A stretch of 64,000 bases of DNA from Myxococcus stipitatus (GTDB lineage: Bacteria > Myxococcota > Myxococcia > Myxococcales > Myxococcaceae), in contig NZ_CP102770.1 of assembly GCF_038561935.1 (NCBI RefSeq), forward strand, positions 6,634,001 through 6,698,000, written 5' to 3'. Below, one piece after another: positions 1 to 7,383 of this stretch. The notes beneath the pieces are model-generated. The model saw only the letters and a list, made by a program, of their open reading frames with translations, made no database searches and was not told the DNA's origin. Position 1 is the first letter of the stretch, and the number at the start of each line of letters is the position of its first letter. The position numbers were made by a program, and so were the translations under genes.

Positions 1-215
1 TCCATCCGGCGCACTTCGCGCCTGTCGATGAACTTCTCCGGCTCGAAGTCCTTCACCTCGCCGGCGATGCGCGTGTCTATCTTCCCCGTGTCGAAGCGGG
101 AGACGAGGGAAATACCTGACTTGCCGGCGAGCATCGCCTGCCAGTTCTTCTCGGTTCCTGTACCCAGTGCCGAGATGAGCCCGGTACCGGTGATGACGAC
201 TCGACGGTGTGACAC
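1..215 (-). CDS. fabF: beta-ketoacyl-ACP synthase II, N-terminal part
   Basis: Only the first 71 codons lie in the window; the rest continues beyond base 1. The reading frame opens at a GTG (215-213) preceded by GGAGAGG and starts SHRRVVITGTGLISALG, the usual beginning of FabF, the condensing enzyme that elongates acyl-ACP with malonyl-ACP in the cytoplasm. The catalytic Cys-His-His triad lies outside the window. It is the last gene of the minus-strand fab cluster, 83 bp downstream of acpP, the same order as in many bacteria (fabD-fabG-acpP-fabF). Confidence 0.93.
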   Translation of the reverse strand, partial: MSHRRVVITGTGLISALGTGTEKNWQAMLAGKSGISLVSRFDTGKIDTRIAGEVKDFEPEKFIDRREVRRM

Positions 216-298
216 GGTCCTCTCCGGTGGCGACTGGGACGCCGGGGACGCCGCTGACCGCGGCGTCATCCCCGCCCCCCGGCACGCCGTGGTGCTGC

Positions 299-541
299 CT
301 ACTGCTTGTGGGTGGTGATGTAGTTGATGGCGTCGCCAACAGTCTTGATGTTCTCGGCCTCCTCGTCGGGAATCTCGACCTCGAACTCCTCTTCCATCGC
401 CATCACGAGTTCCACGATGTCGAGGCTGTCGGCGCCAAGGTCCTCGATGAAGGAAGACTCGGGCTTGATCTCGTCGTCTCCCACGCCGAGCTGATCCGCG
501 ATGATGCTCTTGACCTTGGCTTCAATTGTTGACGTCGACAT
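299..541 (-). CDS. acpP: acyl carrier protein
   Basis: The 80-residue acidic protein carries the GADSLDIVEL motif; Ser39 is the site of phosphopantetheine attachment. ACP carries growing acyl chains between FabD, FabG, FabF and PlsX. The start is the ATG at 541, with GGAGG 11 bp upstream; longer in-frame extensions have no such site and no resemblance to ACP. It lies between fabG (106 bp gap) and fabF, a classical arrangement for type II fatty-acid synthesis. The length is standard for the family and nothing is missing. Confidence 0.97.
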   Translation of the reverse strand: MSTSTIEAKVKSIIADQLGVGDDEIKPESSFIEDLGADSLDIVELVMAMEEEFEVEIPDEEAENIKTVGDAINYITTHKQ

Positions 542-647
542 AAGTGCTGAATCCTCCAGGAACCAGATGAAGGCCCGGAAGGCTTCCCGAGCCCTGTCGA
601 AAGCGGCGGCGGTATATCCCACGACCGCCAGCAATCCAACCGCTGGG

Positions 648-1394
648 TTACATGTACATGCCGCCGTTGACCTTGAGGACCTCGCCGGTGATGTAGGACG
701 AGGCATCCCCCGAGAGGAAGAGGACGGCCTGGGCCACCTCCTCCGGGTTGCCCAGCCGGCCTAGCGGAATGCCCTCAAGCATCTTCTGGCGCAGGTCGTC
801 ATTGAGGTGGGACGTCATGTCCGTCCCGATGAAGCCCGGCGACACCGCGTTGACGCGAATCCCACGGCTGGAAAGTTCGCGGGCCACCGACTTCGTCAAG
901 CCGACGAGTCCTGCTTTGGAGGCCGAGTAGGCCACCTGTCCGCCGTTGCCCATGTCGCCCACCACCGAGGTGACGTTGACGATGGCGCCGGAGCGCTGCT
1001 TCATCATGGGGCGGCTGACGGCACGGATGAGGGCGAAGGCGCCCTTCAGGTTCGTGTCCAGCTGCTTGTCCCAGTCCTCGTCCTTCACGCGCATCACCAG
1101 GCCGTCCACCGCGACGCCCGCGTTGTTGACGAGCACGTCCAGCCGGCCGTGCGTCTTGATGATGCCCTCCACCGCGCTCGCGCACGCGGCGGTGTCCGCC
1201 ACGTCGAAGCGGATGGCCTCCGCCTTGGCGCCTTCCGCCTGGATGAGCGCCACCGACTCCTGGGCCGCCGCCTCGTTGCCCGCGTAGCTGATGACCACCG
1301 TGGAGGCTCCCGCCTTCGCGAACGCCACCGCGCACGCGCGGCCGATGCCCCGCGAGCCGCCCGTCACCAGCACCACCTTGTCCTTGAAGCTCAT
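648..1394 (-). CDS. fabG: 3-oxoacyl-ACP reductase
   Basis: This 248-residue short-chain dehydrogenase reduces 3-oxoacyl-ACP with NADPH. It shows the nucleotide-binding TGGSRGIG at residues 11-18, the NNAG motif near 90-93, and the catalytic set Asn115, Ser143, Tyr156 and Lys160 (YSASK). Its C-terminus ends in the usual GEVLKVNGGMYM. It starts 4 bp after the fabD stop codon, so the two are almost certainly co-transcribed and translationally coupled. Position between fabD and acpP supports FabG over another member of the dehydrogenase family. Confidence 0.96.
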   Translation of the reverse strand: MSFKDKVVLVTGGSRGIGRACAVAFAKAGASTVVISYAGNEAAAQESVALIQAEGAKAEAIRFDVADTAACASAVEGIIKTHGRLDVLVNNAGVAVDGLVMRVKDEDWDKQLDTNLKGAFALIRAVSRPMMKQRSGAIVNVTSVVGDMGNGGQVAYSASKAGLVGLTKSVARELSSRGIRVNAVSPGFIGTDMTSHLNDDLRQKMLEGIPLGRLGNPEEVAQAVLFLSGDASSYITGEVLKVNGGMYM

Positions 1395-1398
1395 GCGC

Positions 1399-2331
1399 TC
1401 ACCCCAGCGCCGCGAGGGCCTTCTCCAGGCTCGCGGAGTCCTCGACGTTGAAGGTTTCGATGTCCTTGGTGATGCGCTTGACCAGGCCGCACAGCACCTT
1501 GCCCGGCCCCAGCTCCACCACGCGCGTGACGCCCTCCGCCTTCAGCGCCTCCACGCACTCAATCCAGCGCACCGGCGAGCTCACCTGCTCCAGCAGCAGC
1601 GGCACCACCCGCGCCACGTCGGCGTTGGGCCGCGCCTCCACGTTCGTCACCACCGGCACCGACGGCGCCGACATCGCCAGCCCGCCCAGCACCGCCGCCA
1701 GCCGCGGCTTCACCGGCTCCATCAGCGCGCAGTGGAAGGGCGCGGACACCGGAAGCGGCATCACCCGCTTGGCGCCTGCCTCCTTGCACTTCACGCCCGC
1801 GCGCTCCACCGCCGCGGCGTTGCCGGCAATCACCGTCTGCTCAGGCGAGTTGTAGTTGGCGGGGGACACCACCAGCCCCTCGGCCGCCTCGTCACAGGCC
1901 GCCTTCACCTTGCCCGGCTCCAGGCCCAGCACCGCGGCCATGGCGCCCACGCCCGCGGGCACCGCCTCCTGCATGAAGGTGCCACGCGCGCGCACCGCCC
2001 GGGCCGCGTCGCCAATGGACATGGCGCCCGCCGCCACCAGCGCGGAGTACTCCCCCAGCGAGTGGCCCGCGACGAAGGACGCCACCGGCCCCCGCTTGGA
2101 GAACACGGCATGCGCCGCCACCGACACCGTCAGGATGGCCGGCTGGGTGTTGGCCGTGAGCTTCAGCGCATCTTCTGGCCCCTCGAAGCAGAGCTTGGAG
2201 AGCTTCTCGCCCAGCGCGTCATCCGCGGCCTCGAAGACGGCGCGAGCCTCCGGGAACTTCTCGAAGAGGTCCTTGCCCATCCCCACGGTCTGACTGCCCT
2301 GCCCGGGAAACACGAATGCGACCTTCGCCAT
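1399..2331 (-). CDS. fabD: malonyl-CoA:ACP transacylase
   Basis: FabD transfers malonyl groups from CoA to ACP. The 310-residue sequence begins MAKVAFVFPGQGSQ, has the nucleophile motif GHSLGEY with Ser91, and the catalytic His200 in APFHCALM, so it should be active. An AGGAGG sequence lies about 12 bp before the ATG. Downstream it abuts fabG. Upstream, where fabH usually sits in this operon, there is only a vestige of that gene (2340-2600). Length and motifs are normal for the family. Confidence 0.96.
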   Translation of the reverse strand: MAKVAFVFPGQGSQTVGMGKDLFEKFPEARAVFEAADDALGEKLSKLCFEGPEDALKLTANTQPAILTVSVAAHAVFSKRGPVASFVAGHSLGEYSALVAAGAMSIGDAARAVRARGTFMQEAVPAGVGAMAAVLGLEPGKVKAACDEAAEGLVVSPANYNSPEQTVIAGNAAAVERAGVKCKEAGAKRVMPLPVSAPFHCALMEPVKPRLAAVLGGLAMSAPSVPVVTNVEARPNADVARVVPLLLEQVSSPVRWIECVEALKAEGVTRVVELGPGKVLCGLVKRITKDIETFNVEDSASLEKALAALG

Positions 2332-2339
2332 GTGCGGTC

Positions 2340-2600
2340 TCAGCCTCCTGAATCGTCCCGTCCCAGTGACAGCTCCAGCGCAGCCTCGCGCCGCCCCAGG
2401 CCTTCAGCGCTGGCCCACCTCCCGGCGTCTCCGGGCTCGCGCCGACTGGCGCGGTGGGCTCCATCCGGCACCTGGGGAGGGGACGCGGACGGTGTGTTGC
2501 CGTACTTGTGCAGCTTCGGCCGGCACTTGTCGCGAGGAATCTCCTGCCGCTCCAGCAGCGCCTCCCAGGAGCGGGCGTTGAAGTTGCCGGGCTTGACGGG
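2340..2600 (-). pseudogene. vestigial 3' end of fabH (ketoacyl-ACP synthase III)
   Basis: Between plsX and fabD, where fabH is expected, the minus strand reads an open frame whose translation includes ALLERQEIPRDKC, LHKYGNTPSAS and AHRASRREPGDA. These line up with the C-terminal region of FabH, whose family pattern is roughly (E)RLxIPxDK, (N)xxYGNTSxAS, then DEAxRxGRxxPGD. About the last 80 of some 325 codons remain. The active-site Cys and the His of the HQAN motif are gone, and the C-terminal glycine-rich strand is degraded. The frame runs to a stop at 2340, 8 bp before fabD. No start codon belongs to it, so it is read as a deletion remnant. Similarity was judged by eye. Confidence 0.7.
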
Positions 2601-2610
2601 GCCCCGCTCT

Positions 2611-3672
2611 CTAATCGGAAACAGCTTCGTCTGTCCCCTTTTTTCCCCTCTGATGGGTAGGGAGCCAGGCGGCCGCGTTGGCAATGCAACGCGTCAACTC
2701 TTCCTGGAGTCCCGCCTGGGCCGTGGCCAGGGCCGCACCCAGGGCGTTGTGGATAGCGCGCGGGCTGGAGCGCCCATGCGCCACGATTCCCACGCCGCGC
2801 AGGCCCAGGAGCGGAGCGCCCCCATACTCGGCGTAGTCCACCACCCGGCGCAGGCCCGCCAGGGCGGGCTGGAGCAGGAGCGCGCCCAGCTTCTCCGACA
2901 GGCCGCCCCGCTTCTCGATGGCCTGGCGCAACAGCCCCACGACGCCCATGCCCACGCCCTCGGATGTCTTGAGGACGACATTGCCGGTGAAGCCGTCCGT
3001 CACCACCACCTGCACGTCGCCGGAGAACAGGTCCTTGCCCTCCACGTAGCCGACGAAGTCCAGGCCCGACTGGCGCAGCAGCTCGCTCGCCTCGCGCGTC
3101 AGGGGTGTCCCCTTGGAGGGCTCCTCGCCATTGGAGAGCACGCCCACCCGGGGGCGCGCCACGCCCAGGCGCAGGCGCACGTACGCCTCGCCCAGCACGG
3201 CGAACTGCGCGAGGTGCGAGGGGCGACAGTCCACGTTGGCCCCCGCGTCCAGGAGCAGGGACCTTCCGCCTCCCTTGAGGGCCGGGAAGAGCGCGGCGAT
3301 GGCGGGACGCTCCACCCCGGGCAGCCGGCCCAGCGTCAGGAGCCCCCCCGCCATGACGGCGCCCGAGTTGCCCGCGGACACCAGCGCGTCCGCGTGACCG
3401 TCACGCACCAGCTCGAACCCCACCCTCAAGGAGGAGTCGCGCTTGCGGCGGAAGGCGGTGGAGGCGTGGTCGTCCATCTCCACCACCTCCGAGGCGTGGT
3501 GGATGCGCAGGTTGGACGGGGGCAGCCCCTTGCCCAGCAGCGGCGTCACCTTCGCCGTGTCCCCCACCAGCACCACCTCGTGGTCGGGGTGGGCCCGGGC
3601 GAAGAGCACACCTCCCTCCACCGGAGCCCCCGGCGCGTGATCCCCACCCATCGCATCCAAGACCAGCCTCAT
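2611..3672 (-). CDS. plsX: phosphate acyltransferase PlsX
   Basis: PlsX makes acyl-phosphate from acyl-ACP for phospholipid synthesis. The N-terminus reads MRLVLDAMGGDHAPGAPVEG, the family signature, followed by the conserved GNSGAVMAGGL and DGFTGNVVLKTSEG segments. I take the ATG at 3672, which has AAGGGG at a proper distance; an ATG three codons upstream (3681) sits directly on that site. The C-terminus has a short polar tail ending EAVSD. The gene leads the fab cluster on this strand. Its usual partner rpmF is turned to the opposite strand upstream. Confidence 0.95.
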   Translation of the reverse strand: MRLVLDAMGGDHAPGAPVEGGVLFARAHPDHEVVLVGDTAKVTPLLGKGLPPSNLRIHHASEVVEMDDHASTAFRRKRDSSLRVGFELVRDGHADALVSAGNSGAVMAGGLLTLGRLPGVERPAIAALFPALKGGGRSLLLDAGANVDCRPSHLAQFAVLGEAYVRLRLGVARPRVGVLSNGEEPSKGTPLTREASELLRQSGLDFVGYVEGKDLFSGDVQVVVTDGFTGNVVLKTSEGVGMGVVGLLRQAIEKRGGLSEKLGALLLQPALAGLRRVVDYAEYGGAPLLGLRGVGIVAHGRSSPRAIHNALGAALATAQAGLQEELTRCIANAAAWLPTHQRGKKGTDEAVSD

Positions 3673-4083
3673 CCCCACCATCCCCTTCTGCGTGCGCCTG
3701 CCATGTCGACCCTGTCCCTACACCTCCCGGGCCAGGCGGCGCGCAGCACACCAGGAACCTCCCAGGGGGGCAACGACTCGCTGCCCCGGCGCGGGTTCGG
3801 CGCCTCGGGCCCCGACGGATGATCCACGCGAGGGGGAGAATGGGGCGGGCGCCAAGGGCGTTGTCCTGACCTGCCGCGTGGGGTATCAGGGCGGTGGACG
3901 GTGGTCCTCCCGGCGCTCGTACACGCGCATTGACTCGGGCCTTGCGAGCCGCTAGGTTCCGCCGCCTTTCTAGCCAGACAGGGAGTACGCGAGTCACTCG
4001 CGAACCCTCCTGGCTTGGTGTTGGACGACATGTTGCGCAGGGAGCCGGGGACCCCGGCACAGCGCGTGAGATAGAGGTGAGCC
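3673..4083. other. divergent intergenic region plsX / rpmF
   Basis: About 410 bp without a gene between the divergent plsX and rpmF starts. Besides the rpmF promoter noted separately, the rpmF leader contains a small palindrome, CGCGAG-TCA-CTCGCG (3988-4002). I see no recognisable riboswitch, and no clear promoter hexamers for plsX on the minus strand. Confidence 0.5.
3930..3958 (+). promoter_or_regulatory. sigma-70-type promoter of rpmF
   Basis: TTGACT (3930-3935) and TAGGTT (3953-3958) are separated by exactly 17 bp, close to the vegetative -35/-10 consensus and rare in such GC-rich DNA. Transcription would begin near 3965, leaving a leader of about 120 nt before rpmF. Confidence 0.6.
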
Positions 4084-4272
4084 GTGGGTGTCCCCAAGAA
4101 GCGTACTTCCAAGATGCGTCGTGACCGCCGTCGCGCGGCCAACAACAACCTGCGCACCGCCGTGCAGGTGACCAAGTGCCCCAACTGCAAGGAGCCGGTG
4201 ATGCCGCACCGCGCCTGCACGTCCTGTGGCCAGTACAAGGGCCGCGAGCTGCTGCCCCAAGCCGAAGCCTGA
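4084..4272 (+). CDS. rpmF: 50S ribosomal protein L32
   Basis: A 62-residue basic protein starting at GTG with GVPKKRTSKMRRDRRRA, the L32 N-terminus. It has a zinc ribbon of two CxxC pairs (Cys32/35 and Cys45/48), so this is the zinc-binding form. In many bacteria rpmF sits in the order yceD-rpmF-plsX on one strand; here rpmF is on the plus strand, divergent from plsX and convergent with the DUF177 gene. It has its own promoter and a hairpin terminator. Confidence 0.96.
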   Translation: MGVPKKRTSKMRRDRRRAANNNLRTAVQVTKCPNCKEPVMPHRACTSCGQYKGRELLPQAEA

Positions 4273-4284
4273 TGACCTGCTCAT

Positions 4285-4352
4285 GACGCTCCCGTCCAGG
4301 AGCGTCGTGTCATGCGAAGGGCCGCGCCTCCCACCTGGAGGTCGCGGCCCTT
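4285..4352. terminator. tandem hairpins between convergent rpmF and DUF177 gene
   Basis: Two stems follow rpmF. GACGCTCC/GGAGCGTC spans 4285-4306 with a 6-nt loop. AAGGGCCGCG (4317-4326) pairs perfectly with CGCGGCCCTT (4343-4352). The second stem is flanked by A/T bases on both sides, so it may end transcription from both directions between these convergent genes. Confidence 0.65.
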
Positions 4353-4401
4353 GCTGTTTCACGGCCCCGCCTCTTCCGGCGGGGCCCCTGTCCCAGGTGC
4401 T

Positions 4402-5004
4402 TCAGTTGCTGAGCTTGATGTTCTTCAGCGGCGCCAGGCGGGGGTCCACCGGCTTCGTCTCACACTGGCACTTCGCCTCGTTGAGGTTGGTGCCGCACTG
4501 CGAGCACAGCCCCTTGCAGTCATCCTTGCAGGTGACGTTCATGGGCAGCGCCAGCAGCAGCTGCTCCCGGACGATGGGGTCCAGGTCGATGGTCTTCCCA
4601 TCGAAGACCTCCTGGTCCACGTCATCCAGCTCGAAGGAGCCACCCGTCTCGCCCTGCTGCCGCTCCTTCTTCTCCATGGACTTCTCGTCGTCGTCCGAGA
4701 AGCCCTCACCGCGCGCCATCGACTCCGGCACCAGGTTGAGGTGGAAGGAGACGGGCAGCGCCAGCTCCACGTCCTTCAAGCAGCGCTTGCAGGGGCTGCC
4801 CACGTGGGCGGTGAACTGGCCCTCCAGCAGCACGCCACCGCTCACGCGGCGCAGGGTCGCCTTGAGCCGCGACGGCTTCATGGCCCGGAAGCCCGTATCC
4901 TGCCCGGACTCCCCACCTTCCAGCGCGGTGCCCAGCAACTCCTGGGCGAGGGGCTCATCCAGCTTGAGCCCCGAATCATGAATTTGTTCAACCTTTACGA
5001 GCAT
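4402..5004 (-). CDS. DUF177 (YceD-like) protein
   Basis: A 200-residue member of the YceD/DUF177 family, which is linked to 23S rRNA maturation or large-subunit assembly and normally neighbours rpmF. The family's CxxC is present (Cys72, Cys75), and a second Cys-rich cluster lies near the C-terminus (CKGLCSQCG and CQC), suggesting a metal site. The middle is acidic. The gene converges on rpmF instead of preceding it in the same direction. The start is the ATG at 5004; the next gene starts divergently about 165 bp away. Confidence 0.87.
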   Translation of the reverse strand: MLVKVEQIHDSGLKLDEPLAQELLGTALEGGESGQDTGFRAMKPSRLKATLRRVSGGVLLEGQFTAHVGSPCKRCLKDVELALPVSFHLNLVPESMARGEGFSDDDEKSMEKKERQQGETGGSFELDDVDQEVFDGKTIDLDPIVREQLLLALPMNVTCKDDCKGLCSQCGTNLNEAKCQCETKPVDPRLAPLKNIKLSN

Positions 5005-5168
5005 TTACGAGACTTCCAGGTCAAATGGGGGCGGGCAACATAGAGGGCGGCCCCCCGAGCGTCAACACGCCCCAGTTCGACAGCACCCCGAAGATGTCAC
5101 TGCGCCGTCACCTCCGGTGGGGCGCCCTTCGTGGATCCTCCAGACAACGCTTTGATAGGGTCGATTCG

Positions 5169-6092
5169 ATGCACAGGCACGATTCTCGGTCGCGGGTGGG
5201 AGCGATGCTCCTCGTCGTGGGCCTGCTGGCTCCTCCGGGGCTGGCCCGTCCTCTCTTCCCCGCGCCTGTCCTCTCGCAGCTCGGGCCAGCAAGCCCCGAC
5301 ATCACCCGCGCGCGGGAGCAGATCGACGACGGCGAGTTCGAGGAGGCCCGCCGCACCCTCCAAGCCGGGCTGGACGCTCCGGACGTCACCGACGACCAGC
5401 TGGTGGAGCTCTACCGCCTCCTGGGCCTCACCGCGCTGTACCTGGGGGATGAGACCCAGGCACGCGAGGCCTACGAGAAGCTGCTCCAGGCCCGGCCCGA
5501 CTACGAGCTGCCCCGCTCGGCCCCTCCCAAGCTGCGCTCGCTCTACGCGCGCATCAAGGAGGACATCCGCAGCCGGCGCGTGCGCCCCGTCACCCTGGAC
5601 GTGGATCCGATTCCGGATCCGCCCGGCGGCGAGCCCATCACCGTGGAGGCCACCATCCAGGAGCTGGCGCTGGGGGCTCGCGCGCGCCTGTTCTACCGGC
5701 GGGCCGGAGACCAGGCCTACAACTCCGTGGACTTCGTGAAGGACCGCGAGGCGCGCGAGCACTTCCGCGCCGTCGTGCCCGCCTACGACGTGCCCGTGGA
5801 GCCGGAGCCCTACGAGGTGGAGTACTACTTCGAGGTGGTGGACGCCGCGCAGCGCCGGCTCGCCGGACGGGGCGACTCGTTCCAGCCCCTGCTCTTCCAG
5901 GTCTCCTCGCGCGTGCAGGCCACCACCGCCGCCGAGGTCTCCGAGGGGCGCCCCTGGTACAAGAGCCCCTGGCTCTGGGTGGCCGTGGGCGCGGTGGCCA
6001 TCGGCGGCACCGCAGGCATCGTGGCCCTCTCCTCCTCCGAGGACCGGGGCCGCGTCCCCATCACCATTCGCGTGGACCCTTCCCAGCCATGA
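5169..6092 (+). CDS. exported TPR-repeat protein with C-terminal membrane anchor
   Basis: Not a named family I recognise. From the ATG at 5169 the 307-residue product begins with a signal-like hydrophobic stretch (VGAMLLVVGLLAPPGLA). A tetratricopeptide-like region follows (AREQIDDGEFEEARRTL, LGDETQAREAYEKLLQA), then a beta-rich domain, then a hydrophobic helix near the C-terminus (LWVAVGAVAIGGTAGIVAL). A longer in-frame start at 5025 would put 48 unrelated residues before the signal. It overlaps the next gene by 4 bp (ATGA), so the two form an operon. Probably a periplasmic or outer-surface scaffold; no enzyme motif was seen. Confidence 0.75.
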   Translation: MHRHDSRSRVGAMLLVVGLLAPPGLARPLFPAPVLSQLGPASPDITRAREQIDDGEFEEARRTLQAGLDAPDVTDDQLVELYRLLGLTALYLGDETQAREAYEKLLQARPDYELPRSAPPKLRSLYARIKEDIRSRRVRPVTLDVDPIPDPPGGEPITVEATIQELALGARARLFYRRAGDQAYNSVDFVKDREAREHFRAVVPAYDVPVEPEPYEVEYYFEVVDAAQRRLAGRGDSFQPLLFQVSSRVQATTAAEVSEGRPWYKSPWLWVAVGAVAIGGTAGIVALSSSEDRGRVPITIRVDPSQP

Positions 6093-6598
6093 GCTCGCGC
6101 CACTTGAAGTTCCTGCCGTTCGCCCTCGGCCTCTGCGCATGCGGGCCCGACACGTCGGCCACCTCCGGCCGCTTCGGCCTGGACGTGGTGATGTCGCGCG
6201 CCGTGGCCGACGAGGTCCACGCGCTCCAGGTCAGCGTTGTGAAGGACGGCTCACGCCGCAACTGCACGGAGCTGCAGCGCACCTGCCTCAACACGCAGGT
6301 GAAGCGCGAGGACCTGGTGGTGCTCGAGGACCCGCGCGGCAACGAGGGCCGCGCGCTGCGCTTCACCGTGGACCTGGCCGCCATGCAGAACGGCGGCAGC
6401 CAGGCGCTCGCGGTGGACGTGCCCGTGGGGCGCGACTACGCGCTCGTCATCGAGGCCCTGGCCGTCGGCTCGCCCTCCCGCTTCCTCGGCAGCTCCTGCA
6501 ACTACCTCAAGGTCGTCAACTCCGGGGACAACGCCCCCGTGGTCGCCGCGCCCCTGGTGCTGACCGAGCAGTCCTGCGACCCGTCCATCGCCCCCTGA
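6089..6598 (+). CDS. small lipoprotein, unknown function
   Basis: 169 residues starting at the ATG that overlaps the stop of the TPR gene. The N-terminus has a basic start, a hydrophobic core and a lipobox LCAC with Cys18 as the likely lipidated residue, followed by GPD. The rest is a soluble beta-rich sequence with two further Cys pairs and no known motif. Tight coupling to the TPR protein suggests that they act together at the envelope. Similar small lipoproteins abound in myxobacteria; function cannot be read from sequence. Confidence 0.75.
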   Translation: MSSRHLKFLPFALGLCACGPDTSATSGRFGLDVVMSRAVADEVHALQVSVVKDGSRRNCTELQRTCLNTQVKREDLVVLEDPRGNEGRALRFTVDLAAMQNGGSQALAVDVPVGRDYALVIEALAVGSPSRFLGSSCNYLKVVNSGDNAPVVAAPLVLTEQSCDPSIAP

Positions 6599-6663
6599 GC
6601 GGGAGGGCGCTTCCACCCCCGCGCGTCTAGCGCCACGCCGCTACACCTTTCCCAGAGGACTCC

Positions 6664-7347
6664 ATGACGCGCATCCTGATCATCGAGGACGAGCAGGACC
6701 TCGCCGGGCTCGTCGAATACAACCTCCGCGCCGCGGGCTTCGACACCGAAGCCGCGAACACCGGCGCCGGAGGCCTGGCCCGCGCCCGGGCGAACCCACC
6801 GGACCTGCTCCTGTTGGACATGATGTTGCCGGACATCGCCGGCGGAGAAGTGCTGCGCCTGCTCAAGCAGGACCCGGAGCTGCGCAAGACGTCCGTCATC
6901 ATCGTCAGCGCCAAGGGCCAGGAGTCGGACCGCGTCCAGGGGCTGGAGCTGGGCGCGGATGACTACGTGGTGAAGCCCTTCTCCGTCCGGGAGCTGCTCC
7001 TGCGCGTCAAGGCGGTGCTGCGCCGGGGCGACACGGACGACAGCGGCCCCGCGCAAGTCCTCGCCGCGGGCGACATTGTCCTGGACACCTCGCGCCACCA
7101 GGTGCGCGTCAAGGACGGGGAGGTCATCCTCACCGCCCTGGAGTTCCGCCTGCTGCAGACGCTCCTGGAGAGAATCGACCGGGTGCAGACGCGCGAGGTG
7201 CTCCTCTCCGATGTCTGGGGCATCCAGGCGGAGATCCACACCCGCACGGTGGACACGCACATCAAGCGCCTGCGCGAGAAGCTGGGCCCCTCCGGCGACA
7301 TCATCGAGACGGTGCGCGGCGTGGGCTACAAGCTCAGCCCTCCGTAG
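6664..7347 (+). CDS. PhoB/OmpR-family response regulator
   Basis: 227 residues: receiver domain (acidic pair Glu9/Asp10, phosphoacceptor Asp52, conserved Lys104 in ADDYVVKPFS) and a C-terminal winged-helix OmpR/PhoB DNA-binding domain ending ETVRGVGYKL. AGAGGA precedes the ATG. A PAS-containing histidine kinase follows 36 bp downstream on the same strand, so they form a two-component pair. The pair resembles PhoB/PhoR, but no phosphate gene is adjacent; the pst operon and another PhoB-like regulator lie 13 kb away. Confidence 0.9.
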   Translation: MTRILIIEDEQDLAGLVEYNLRAAGFDTEAANTGAGGLARARANPPDLLLLDMMLPDIAGGEVLRLLKQDPELRKTSVIIVSAKGQESDRVQGLELGADDYVVKPFSVRELLLRVKAVLRRGDTDDSGPAQVLAAGDIVLDTSRHQVRVKDGEVILTALEFRLLQTLLERIDRVQTREVLLSDVWGIQAEIHTRTVDTHIKRLREKLGPSGDIIETVRGVGYKLSPP

Positions 7348-7383
7348 CGCTGGCGCCGTCCGACACCTGAAGGCCCGCGACAC

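Noticed and set aside
2340..2684. A genuine 114-residue gene between plsX and fabD
   Set aside because: The first 30 codons overlap the plsX end in another frame, no ribosome site fits, and the recognisable part is the middle of the FabH C-terminal domain.
1291..3822. Plus-strand open frame of over 800 codons across fabD and plsX
   Set aside because: Opposite two certain genes, His/Arg/Gln-rich and without any recognisable domain.
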